Assembly: GCA_964512305.1 (NCBI GenBank)
Contig: CAZEIW010000173.1
Coordinates: forward strand, 1-52,258
Origin: CAZEIW01 sp964512305
GTDB lineage: Bacteria > Pseudomonadota > Gammaproteobacteria > Burkholderiales > Burkholderiaceae_F
DNA length: 52,258 nucleotides
Direction: 5' to 3'
Shown: positions 8,259 to 15,478 of the stretch, piece by piece
Position numbering within the stretch: the stretch's first letter is position 1
Layout of the letters: each line of letters begins with the position of its first letter
The notes under the pieces: generated by a model
The model's database searches: none
Told to the model about the DNA's origin: nothing
Seen by the model: only the letters and a program-made list of their open reading frames with translations
Translations under genes and position numbers: made by a program

Positions 8259-9134
8259 ATGTCATCGCTGCAATCGCTCGATATCGCGGCCCGCTCCGCC
8301 ACCACGACGCCGTCGCCGTCGGTTCGCCGCAGCACCGAGGTCGCGAAGCTGATCGACGTCACGAGCTGCATCGGCTGCAAGGCGTGCCAGGTCGCCTGCA
8401 TGCAGTGGAACGACCTGCGCGACGAGGTCGGCGACAACGTGGGCACCTATGACAACCCGCGCGACCTGACCCCGGCGTCCTGGACCGTGATGCGCTTCTC
8501 CGAGGTTCAAACGGAGCCGAGCCGGCTCGAGTGGCTGATCCGCAAGGACGGCTGCATGCATTGCGAGGATCCCGGCTGCCTGAAGGCGTGCCCGTCGCCT
8601 GGCGCGATCGTCAAGTACGCCAACGGCATCGTCGACTTCATCGAGGAGAACTGCATCGGCTGCGGCTCGTGCGTGACGGGCTGCCCGTTCAACGTGCCGC
8701 GGATCTCGAAGAAGGACAGCAAGGCGTACAAGTGCACGCTGTGCTCGGATCGCGTCGCGGTCGGGCTCGAGCCGGCGTGCGTGAAGACGTGCCCGACCGG
8801 CGCGATCCGGTTCGGCACCAAGGACGACATGAAGGCGTTCGCCGCCGAGCGCGTCGCGGACCTGAAGGAGCGCGGTTACGGGGGAGCCGGACTGTACGAC
8901 CCGGCCGGCGTCGGCGGGACGCACGTGATGTACGTGCTGCAGCACGCCGACAAGCCCGAGCTTTACGACGGGCTTCCGGCCGATCCGAAGATCAGTCCGA
9001 TGGTGGCGATCTGGAAGGGCGTGATGAAGCCGATCAGCATGCTCGCGATGATCGGCGCCGTCGCGGGCGGCTTCTTCCACTACATGAAGGTCGGGCCGGT
9101 GGAAGAGCCCGAAGAAGAAGAGAAGGCCGGCTAG
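8259..9134 (+). CDS. fdnH: Formate dehydrogenase iron-sulfur (beta) subunit
   Basis: A 291-residue electron-transfer subunit linking the FdnG active site to the cytochrome b subunit. Four cysteine clusters fit [4Fe-4S] binding: CIGCKACQVAC, CMHCEDPGCLKAC, CIGCGSCVTGC and CTLCSDR...CVKTC. A single C-terminal membrane anchor (ISMLAMIGAVAGGFFHYM) and an acidic tail (EEPEEEEKAG) match FdnH/FdoH. It starts 10 bp after fdnG stops, with GAGG upstream of ATG 8259. It is followed after 10 bp by the gamma subunit gene, so the three subunits are cotranscribed. The name fdnH versus fdoH cannot be decided from sequence. Confidence 0.95.
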   Translation: MSSLQSLDIAARSATTTPSPSVRRSTEVAKLIDVTSCIGCKACQVACMQWNDLRDEVGDNVGTYDNPRDLTPASWTVMRFSEVQTEPSRLEWLIRKDGCMHCEDPGCLKACPSPGAIVKYANGIVDFIEENCIGCGSCVTGCPFNVPRISKKDSKAYKCTLCSDRVAVGLEPACVKTCPTGAIRFGTKDDMKAFAAERVADLKERGYGGAGLYDPAGVGGTHVMYVLQHADKPELYDGLPADPKISPMVAIWKGVMKPISMLAMIGAVAGGFFHYMKVGPVEEPEEEEKAG

Positions 9135-9144
9135 GAGGCTCGCG

Positions 9145-9771
9145 ATGACGACGAAAACGATCGAGCGGTACTCCGACGCGGACCGGATGAACCACTGGGC
9201 GCTCGCGATCCTGTTCTTCTGCGCCGCGCTGTCCGGGCTGTCGATGTTCCATCCTTCGCTGTTCTTCCTGGCGGCGCTGTTCGGTGGCGGCCCGTGGACC
9301 CGGATCCTGCATCCGTTCATCGGCGTGCTCGTGTTCCTGAGCTTCGCCGGCATGTACTTGCGGCTGTGGCGCGACAACCGCTGGAACGACCGCGACAGCG
9401 CGTGGATGGGGCGCGCGAAGGCGTTCTTTGCCGGGCGCCCGTCGGAAATGCCGCCGGCTGACCGCTACAACGCCGGCCAGAAGATCATTTTCTGGTGGAT
9501 GGTGCTGTGCATCGTCGTCCTGCTGGTGACCGGGGTCGTGTTCTGGCGGCCGTATTTCGCGACCTCGTTCCCGATCGGCCTCGTGCGGCTGGCCACCCTG
9601 CTGCATTCGCTGGCGGCGGTGCTGCTCGTCATAGGCGTGATCGTCCACATCTACGCCGCGATCTGGGTCAAGGGCACGACGCGCGCGATGACGCGCGGGC
9701 GCGTGACCGAAGCGTGGGCCAGGCATCACCATCCGCTGTGGTACGCCCGCATCACCCGCGGCAAACCGTGA
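9145..9771 (+). CDS. fdnI: Formate dehydrogenase cytochrome b556 (gamma) subunit
   Basis: A 208-residue membrane protein with four hydrophobic helices, expected to bind two b hemes and reduce quinone. The start ATG 9145 follows GGAGG. Histidines typical of the family sit in NHWALAILFFC, HPFIGVLVF, LHSLAAVLLV and VHIYAAIW. The length and ending with a short basic tail fit FdnI/FdoI. The gene completes the fdnGHI structural operon and is followed by fdhE after 10 bp. Confidence 0.95.
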   Translation: MTTKTIERYSDADRMNHWALAILFFCAALSGLSMFHPSLFFLAALFGGGPWTRILHPFIGVLVFLSFAGMYLRLWRDNRWNDRDSAWMGRAKAFFAGRPSEMPPADRYNAGQKIIFWWMVLCIVVLLVTGVVFWRPYFATSFPIGLVRLATLLHSLAAVLLVIGVIVHIYAAIWVKGTTRAMTRGRVTEAWARHHHPLWYARITRGKP

Positions 9772-9781
9772 GATCGCGGCG

Positions 9782-10768
9782 TTGAGCGGTGAGACGGCGG
9801 CGCGCCTGCTGAGCCCGGAGCAGATTGCGGTCGGGGCGGGCGAGCAGACGCCGTTCCTGCGGCTGCCGGATCCGCAGTCGGTGTTCGCGCAGCGCGAGCT
9901 CCGGTTGCGCGCGCTTGCAGCCGGCCATCCGATGCGCGACTACCTGCTGCTGGTCGCGGAGATCGCGCTCGCACAGCATCGTTCGATGGCAGGTCCGCCG
10001 CCCGGGGACCTTCCCGACCGGGCTTCGATGGACGACGCGGCGCGACGATCGGATCCGCCGCTGGCGGCGGCACGCTGGCATCGGGGCCCGGCCTGGCGGC
10101 GCGCGCTGCGCGCGCTGCTCGGAACGCTCGGCGAACGCCTGCCGGAGGGCGACGCGCGGGGTTCCGTGCTCCGGCTCGCGGCGCAGCCCGACGAGTTCCT
10201 CGAGGCGCAGGCCGATCGCCTCCTGTCCGGCATCAGCGTCGGGCTCGATCCGGCGTTCGCGCCGCTGATCGGCGCCGCCCTGCAGGCGCATTGGACCAGC
10301 CTGGTGGCCGCGACCGCGGAGGAGCACGGCGGCGACGCCTTCGGCCGGACGCGATCGAACACGCGCTGTCCCTGCTGCGGCTTCCTGCCGACCGCCAGCA
10401 TCGTGCACATCGGCGCCCGCGAGGCCGGCTACCGCTACCTGCATTGCGCGCTGTGCTCGACGCAATGGCACATGGTCCGGATCAAGTGCGCGCATTGCGA
10501 AGGCACCAAGGGCATACACTACGAGGCGCTGGATCGTACCGGCCAGGCCACCGCGCCGGGCGCCCGGTCCGCGGCGGCGGTCAGGGCGGAATGCTGCGAC
10601 GTGTGCGGTCATTACTTGAAGATCCTGTACAAAGAGCACGATCACGAGGTCGAACCCGTCGCCGATGACCTGGCGACGGTCGCGCTCGACCTGCTGGTCG
10701 GCGAAACGGGCAAGACCCCCGCCGGGGTCAATCTGATGCTCCTCTACGGCGATCCGGGGGACGGCTGA
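9782..10768 (+). CDS. fdhE: Formate dehydrogenase accessory protein FdhE
   Basis: A 328-residue cytoplasmic protein needed for formate dehydrogenase maturation. It starts at TTG 9782, ten bases after fdnI; no ATG or GTG fits better. The rubredoxin-like C-terminal half shows the CxxC motifs expected of FdhE: CPCCGFLP, CALC followed by HMVRIKCAHC, and CCDVCGHYLK. The Ala-rich N-terminal helical domain is less conserved. The stop codon overlaps the selA start by one base (TGATG), which indicates translational coupling to the selenocysteine machinery. Confidence 0.93.
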   Translation: MSGETAARLLSPEQIAVGAGEQTPFLRLPDPQSVFAQRELRLRALAAGHPMRDYLLLVAEIALAQHRSMAGPPPGDLPDRASMDDAARRSDPPLAAARWHRGPAWRRALRALLGTLGERLPEGDARGSVLRLAAQPDEFLEAQADRLLSGISVGLDPAFAPLIGAALQAHWTSLVAATAEEHGGDAFGRTRSNTRCPCCGFLPTASIVHIGAREAGYRYLHCALCSTQWHMVRIKCAHCEGTKGIHYEALDRTGQATAPGARSAAAVRAECCDVCGHYLKILYKEHDHEVEPVADDLATVALDLLVGETGKTPAGVNLMLLYGDPGDG

Positions 10769-12216
10769 TGGCGGCGCCGCTCGAGTCCATCGTGCATGGC
10801 TCGAAGGCATCCCTCCAGCAACTGCCTTCGATCGATCGCCTTTTGCGCCTGCCAGAGGTGCAGGCGCTCGTTGAACGCCATGGGCACACGCTGGTCGCCG
10901 GCGAAGCGCGCAGCCTGACCGATGCGCTGCGCGAGCGGGCCGCGGATGGCACCCTGCCTTCGGCCGAGCTCGAACCCTCCGCGCTGGCCGCGGCGCTCGA
11001 CGGGCGCTGCGCGCGCGCGCTCGCGCCGCGGCTGCGCGGGGTGATCAACCTGACCGGCACGGTGATCCATACCAACCTCGGCCGCGCGCTGCTGGCCGAG
11101 GAGGCCGTGGCCGAGGTGGTCGCGGCGATGGCGGCGCCGAACAACCTGGAATTCGATCTCGGCAAAGGGGCGCGTGGCGACCGCGACGCGCTGGTCGAGG
11201 ACCTGCTGTGCGAGCTCACCGGCGCCGAGGCCGCGACGGTGGTCAACAACAACGCCGCCGCGGTGCTGCTGACGATCGCCGCGCTGGCACGGGGGCGGGA
11301 GGTCGTGGTATCGCGCGGCGAGCTGGTCGAGATCGGCGGCGCGTTCAGGATGCCGGACGTGATGCAGGCCGCCGGCGCGCGGCTGGTCGAGGTCGGAACG
11401 ACCAACCGCACGCACCTCGCCGATTACGTGCAGGCGATCGGCCCGCGCACCGGTCTGGTCATGAAGGTGCATCAGAGCAACTACGCGATGAGCGGGTTCA
11501 CGGCCTGCGTCGGGGAAGCGGAGCTGGCGCCCGCGGCGCGCGCGGCCGGCGTGCCGCTGGCGAGCGATCTGGGCAGCGGATCGCTGATCGACCTGTCGGC
11601 GCACGGCCTTCCGCGCGAGCCGGTCGTGCGCGAGATGGTGGCCGCCGGTTGCGACGTCGTGACGTTTTCCGGCGACAAGCTGCTGGGCGGTCCGCAGGCC
11701 GGCCTGATCGTTGGCCGGCGCGCCGCCGTCGACCGGATCCGCCGCTTTCCGCTCAAGCGCGCGCTGCGGGTGTCGAAGCTGCCGCTGGCGGCGCTCGATG
11801 CGACGCTGCGGCTTTACCGCTGCCCCGAGAAGCTCGCGCAGCGGCTGCCGACGCTGCGCCTGCTGTGCCGGCCGTGCGCCGAGATCGAGGCCACCGCGCG
11901 ACAGTTGGAGGATGCGGTGCGCTCGGCGCTGGCCCCGCGCTATGCCGTCGAGGTCGTGACAATGGCGAGCCAGATCGGCTCGGGCTCGCTGCCGGTGGAC
12001 CGGCTCCCCTCCGCGGGGCTGCGCATCAGGCCCGCCGGCTTGCGCCGGGGCCTGGGGACGGCGCTCAATCGACTGGCGGTGGCCCTGCGCGGCCTGCCGG
12101 AGCCGGTGCTCGGACGGATTGCCGACGACGCGCTGCTGCTCGACTTTCGCTGCCTCGAGGATCCGGCCGCGCTGGCGCGGCAGCTGCCGGCGCTCGCGCA
12201 GGCGCTGCGATCATGA
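10768..12216 (+). CDS. selA: L-seryl-tRNA(Sec) selenium transferase
   Basis: A 482-residue PLP enzyme that converts Ser-tRNA(Sec) to Sec-tRNA(Sec) with selenophosphate. Recognisable blocks: an N-terminal helical domain with LPSIDRLLR, then VINLTGTVIHTNLGRALL, VNNNAAAVLL, the PLP lysine in FSGDKLLGGPQAG, and DRLPSAGLRI near the C-terminus. The length matches the family. The ATG overlaps the fdhE stop and its own stop overlaps the selB start by 4 bases (ATGA). selD is not in this window and must be elsewhere. Confidence 0.97.
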   Translation: MAAPLESIVHGSKASLQQLPSIDRLLRLPEVQALVERHGHTLVAGEARSLTDALRERAADGTLPSAELEPSALAAALDGRCARALAPRLRGVINLTGTVIHTNLGRALLAEEAVAEVVAAMAAPNNLEFDLGKGARGDRDALVEDLLCELTGAEAATVVNNNAAAVLLTIAALARGREVVVSRGELVEIGGAFRMPDVMQAAGARLVEVGTTNRTHLADYVQAIGPRTGLVMKVHQSNYAMSGFTACVGEAELAPAARAAGVPLASDLGSGSLIDLSAHGLPREPVVREMVAAGCDVVTFSGDKLLGGPQAGLIVGRRAAVDRIRRFPLKRALRVSKLPLAALDATLRLYRCPEKLAQRLPTLRLLCRPCAEIEATARQLEDAVRSALAPRYAVEVVTMASQIGSGSLPVDRLPSAGLRIRPAGLRRGLGTALNRLAVALRGLPEPVLGRIADDALLLDFRCLEDPAALARQLPALAQALRS

Positions 12217-14153
12217 TCGTCGGTACCGCCGGCCACATCGATCACGGCAAGACGACGCTGGTGCGGGCGCTGACCGGCGTCGATACCGATCGCCTGCCCG
12301 AGGAGAAGCGGCGGGGCATCTCGATCGAGCTCGGCTACGCGTTCCTGCCGACGCCCGAAGGCAGCGTGATCGGCTTCATCGACGTGCCGGGCCATGAGCG
12401 GCTCGTCCACACGATGCTGGCGGGGGCGACCGGGATCGATGCCGTGATGCTGCTGGTCGCGGCCGACGACGGGGTGATGCCCCAGACACGCGAGCACCTC
12501 GCGATCGTGTCGATGCTCCGGATCGGGCGCGGCGCGGTAGTCGTCACGAAGTGCGACCGCGCCGACGCCGCGCGGGTCGAACAGGTCAGGTTGCAGATCG
12601 CCGCGGAGGTGCGGGGGACGCCGCTCGCCGACGGGCCGGTGTTCTTCGCCGCCGCTCCGCGCGGGGAGGGGATCGATGCCGTGCGCGGCTGGCTGTTCGA
12701 TCTCGCGGCGCGGGGAGCCGGTGACGGCGCGCAGGAGAGCCCCACGGCAAAGGCCTTCCGGCTCGCAGTCGACCGCGTCTTCACGCTCACCGGGATCGGC
12801 ACGGTCGTGACAGGCAGCGTGCACTCCGGCGCGATTCGCAGCGGCGAGGAAGTGGCGGTCGTGCCTGGTGGCCCGACCGTACGGGTGCGCGGCGTGCACG
12901 CGCAGAGTCGCGCCGTCGACGCCGCGCATGCCGGGCAGCGCTGCGCGCTGAACCTGGCCGGCATCGAGACCGGCGCGATCTCGCGCGGCGACTGGATATG
13001 CGACCCCTCGGTGGCGCTGGCGACCGACAGGATCGACGTCGAGCTCGAGGTGTGGCCGGGTTCCGATCTGTCCGTCGATGCCGGCACGCGGGTGCACGCG
13101 CACCTCGGCGCGGCCGACGTGGTGGCGCGCGTGGTGCCGCTCGGCGCGGCACGGCTGGCGCCCGGGACGAAGGGATTCGCGCAACTGGTCCTGCAACGCC
13201 CGCTCGGCGCCTGGCAGGGCGACCGGATGATTTTGCGTGATGCGGCCGCGACACGGACGATCGCCGGCGGGAGGGTGCTCGATCCGTATGCGCCGGCGCG
13301 CTACCGGAAGACGCCGGAGCGGCTGGCCATGCTTGCGGGCCATGCCGCGCTGGCAGACGGCGGCGAAGCCGGCGCGCTGCTGGAGGGCGCGGCATACGGC
13401 GTCGACCTGAGCAGACTGTGCCGCGCGGGCGCGCTGAAAGCGGACGCCGGCCGGATCGCGGGCGGAGCGGTTGTGCTGGGCGGAACCACCGGCGGCGGCG
13501 ATCCGCTGTGGGCCCTGTCGGCGGAGCGGTGGGCCGGCTTGCGGGAGTCGCTTGCCGGTGCGCTGGCCGAATTGCACCGGCGCGAGCCGGAGTCGATCGG
13601 CGCCGATGCGGCACGCTTGCGGCGACTGGCCGCGCCGCGCGCCGATCCGGGGTTGGTCGATCGCGCGATCGAGCGGATGCTGGCCGACGGCAGCCTGGCG
13701 CGGCATGGCGGTTTCCTGCGCCTGCCGGAGCACGCACAGCGCCTGTCGGCGCAGCAGCAACGGCTCGCCGAGCGCCTGCTGCCGCTGCTGGAGGCGGGTG
13801 GTTTCGACCCGCCGTGGGTGCGCGATCTCGCGCGCGACGTCGGCCAACCCGAGGCGCTCGTACGCGCGACGCTGGCCGCTCAGGCCCGCGGCGGCGACGT
13901 GTTCCAGGTCGTCAAGGACCTTTATTACCACGTCCGCGCTGTCGAACGCCTGGCTGCCATCGTGCGGTCGATCGCCGGCGCCGAGCCGGAGGTCCGCGCG
14001 GGGGCGTTTCGCGACGCCACCGGGCTGGGGCGCAAGCGCGCGATCCAGATCCTCGAATTCTTCGACCGGGTGGGTCTGCTGCGCCGGGTCCGCGACAGCC
14101 ACATGATCCGGCCGGGGAGCAGCCTGTTTGCGGACGACCGGCCCGGCAGCTAG
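12213..14153 (+). CDS. selB: Selenocysteine-specific elongation factor SelB
   Basis: A 646-residue GTPase delivering Sec-tRNA(Sec) to UGA codons with a downstream SECIS. The G1 motif GHIDHGKT lies at residues 7-14, G3 is DVPGHE and G4 is TKCD. EF-Tu-like beta-barrel domains follow, then C-terminal winged-helix repeats that bind SECIS RNA (region around HGGFLRLPEHAQRLS to the end; GRKRAIQILEFFDRVGLLRR is typical of SelB). The start ATG 12213 sits within the selA stop (ATGA). A much longer frame is open upstream, but that part is antisense-type noise over selA. selC begins 4 bp after the stop. Confidence 0.97.
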   Translation: MIVGTAGHIDHGKTTLVRALTGVDTDRLPEEKRRGISIELGYAFLPTPEGSVIGFIDVPGHERLVHTMLAGATGIDAVMLLVAADDGVMPQTREHLAIVSMLRIGRGAVVVTKCDRADAARVEQVRLQIAAEVRGTPLADGPVFFAAAPRGEGIDAVRGWLFDLAARGAGDGAQESPTAKAFRLAVDRVFTLTGIGTVVTGSVHSGAIRSGEEVAVVPGGPTVRVRGVHAQSRAVDAAHAGQRCALNLAGIETGAISRGDWICDPSVALATDRIDVELEVWPGSDLSVDAGTRVHAHLGAADVVARVVPLGAARLAPGTKGFAQLVLQRPLGAWQGDRMILRDAAATRTIAGGRVLDPYAPARYRKTPERLAMLAGHAALADGGEAGALLEGAAYGVDLSRLCRAGALKADAGRIAGGAVVLGGTTGGGDPLWALSAERWAGLRESLAGALAELHRREPESIGADAARLRRLAAPRADPGLVDRAIERMLADGSLARHGGFLRLPEHAQRLSAQQQRLAERLLPLLEAGGFDPPWVRDLARDVGQPEALVRATLAAQARGGDVFQVVKDLYYHVRAVERLAAIVRSIAGAEPEVRAGAFRDATGLGRKRAIQILEFFDRVGLLRRVRDSHMIRPGSSLFADDRPGS

Positions 14154-14157
14154 ACGC

Positions 14158-14250
14158 GGAGGGGCAACGTCCCCGGTGGGACGGCTGGACTTCAAATCCA
14201 GTGGGTGGCGCCACGCGCCGCCGGGTGGGTCCGACTCCCATGCCCCTCCG
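14158..14250 (+). tRNA. selC: tRNA-Sec (anticodon TCA)
   Basis: An 8-bp acceptor stem GGAGGGGC (14158-14165) pairs with GCCCCTCC (14242-14249), with discriminator G14250. The anticodon stem CTGGA/TCCAG (14185-14189 and 14197-14201) encloses the loop CTTCAAA, giving anticodon TCA at 14192-14194. A long variable arm rich in G/C follows. The extended acceptor, long extra arm and GGACTTCAAATCC block closely match E. coli selC. CCA is not encoded. It lies directly downstream of selB. Confidence 0.97.
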
Positions 14251-14281
14251 CCCTTGAGGATGCAGCCCAAGGAGATCCCTC

Positions 14282-14803
14282 GTGAACGAGGCTGTCGAAC
14301 CCGGGCAGTCGAGCGCCTTCTCGGTTCGGACGATCACGGCCGACGACACGGAACACGTGGCGACCGTCGCGGAGCGCATGCGGGCGACGCTCGTCGAGGT
14401 GCTCGGCGACCGCGGTTCGGGCATGTACCGGCTCGAGTGGCTGGTCGATCGCGTCTTGTGGCACCTCGACGGCAAGGCGTGCGACGGAGAGATATTCTCG
14501 GCATTCGATGCCCGCGGCGCCATGATCGGGCACACGATCGTGCGCGTCGAGGCGGACGCCTCTTGCGGCAGTTTCGGGTTGGTCTCGACCACCTATGTGC
14601 TGCCGGGTTGGCGGCGCCGGGGCGTTGCACGTGCTCTGCTCGATGCAGCGGAGGATTGGTTCCTCGCACGCGGGTTGAGGCGATTCTCGACCGACACGTC
14701 GGAAGCCAACGTTGCGCTGATCCGCCTGTTCGAATCGCGCGGCTACGCCATCTCCTATCGGTCGAAGGAAAAGGAAATGGTCAGGCTCAGCAAGGCGCTC
14801 TGA
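14282..14803 (+). CDS. GNAT family N-acetyltransferase
   Basis: A 173-residue protein starting at GTG 14282 with a strong AAGGAG seven bases upstream. The acetyl-CoA binding motif A appears as the strand LVSTTYVLPGWRRRGVARAL, and LIRLFESRGYAISYRSKE is the usual C-terminal GNAT pattern. The acceptor substrate is unknown. The gene starts 31 bp after selC and could be read from the fdn-sel transcript, but no functional link is evident. Confidence 0.88.
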   Translation: MNEAVEPGQSSAFSVRTITADDTEHVATVAERMRATLVEVLGDRGSGMYRLEWLVDRVLWHLDGKACDGEIFSAFDARGAMIGHTIVRVEADASCGSFGLVSTTYVLPGWRRRGVARALLDAAEDWFLARGLRRFSTDTSEANVALIRLFESRGYAISYRSKEKEMVRLSKAL

Positions 14804-14818
14804 CCGGGAGCAAACCGC

Positions 14819-14923
14819 ATGGAACTGAAGCACCTGCACCTGCACGTACGCGACTGCGCAGCGTCCGAGGCCTTCTACGGCCGGTGCTTCGGCCTGTCGG
14901 TTGCCCGCCGTGGCGCCGACTGA
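14819..14923 (+). pseudogene. Truncated VOC/glyoxalase-family fragment
   Basis: ATG 14819 opens a 34-codon frame whose product starts MELKHLHLHVRDCAASEAFY and continues GRCFGLSVARRGAD before a TGA at 14921. This is the first beta-alpha-beta element of a vicinal oxygen chelate domain (H-x-x-[LI]-x-V-x-D, then FY...FGL). Real members are more than 110 residues, and no continuation was seen in any frame downstream. It is most likely the remnant of a deleted gene. Confidence 0.6.
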
Positions 14924-14986
14924 CGCAGCCGGCACCGGGTCGGCGCGTAAATCGCGCGGCAATCCGCGGCGGCGATACGATTCGGC

Positions 14987-15478
14987 ATGAAGCTCCACAT
15001 TGCCGACTTCAGAGCAGCCGATGCCGACCCGCTCGTGCGGATGTGGCGCGCCAGCTTCGAGCACGGTGTCGGGATCGTCGACCCTCACCCGATCGAGGAT
15101 CAGATCGCCTATCTGCAGCGACAGCTGGTTCCCTCGTTCCGGCTTCGAGTCGCGTGGGAGGAGTCCACGATCGTCGGATTCCTCGCCTCGAATCCCGAAT
15201 CCATCGCGCAGTTGTACGTCCGCGTCGGGTGCATGGACCGGGGAATCGGTTCGCGGCTGCTGGAACTGGCCAAGTCGGAGTCGACGGACAGCCTCTGGCT
15301 GTTCACCTTCCAAAGGAATGCGCACGCATGCCGCTTCTATGAGCGACGCGGCTTCGTGGCGATCGAACGGGGTTTCGAGCCGATGTGGCAGCTGCCCGAC
15401 GTGAAGTATCGCTGGGTCAAGTCGACGGCATCTCGAGGGCCTGCGCGATCTGAGCCCGCGCCGCATCGCGCAGCGTGA
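14987..15478 (+). CDS. GNAT family N-acetyltransferase
   Basis: A 163-residue protein from ATG 14987. The GNAT core is visible: a central strand AWEESTIVGFLA, the acetyl-CoA motif IAQLYVRVGCMDRGIGSRLL and a final FYERRGFVAIERGFEPMW. The usual Q/R-x-x-G-x-G/A is represented by MDRGIGSRL. The substrate is unknown. The last 62 bp overlap the 3' end of the convergent ACP-AMP ligase-acyltransferase gene, and its C-terminal 20 residues lie in this overlap and look non-conserved. Confidence 0.85.
   Translation: MKLHIADFRAADADPLVRMWRASFEHGVGIVDPHPIEDQIAYLQRQLVPSFRLRVAWEESTIVGFLASNPESIAQLYVRVGCMDRGIGSRLLELAKSESTDSLWLFTFQRNAHACRFYERRGFVAIERGFEPMWQLPDVKYRWVKSTASRGPARSEPAPHRAA

Noticed and set aside
5687..8446. 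A 919-residue open frame antisense to fdnG
   Set aside because: It is a GC-rich shadow frame with Arg/Val/Asp-rich, non-protein-like composition and lies opposite a clear gene.
11208..12212. In-frame N-terminal extension of selB covering most of selA
   Set aside because: The extension has no similarity to SelB. The GTPase starts with MIVGTAGHIDHGKT at 12213, overlapping the selA stop.
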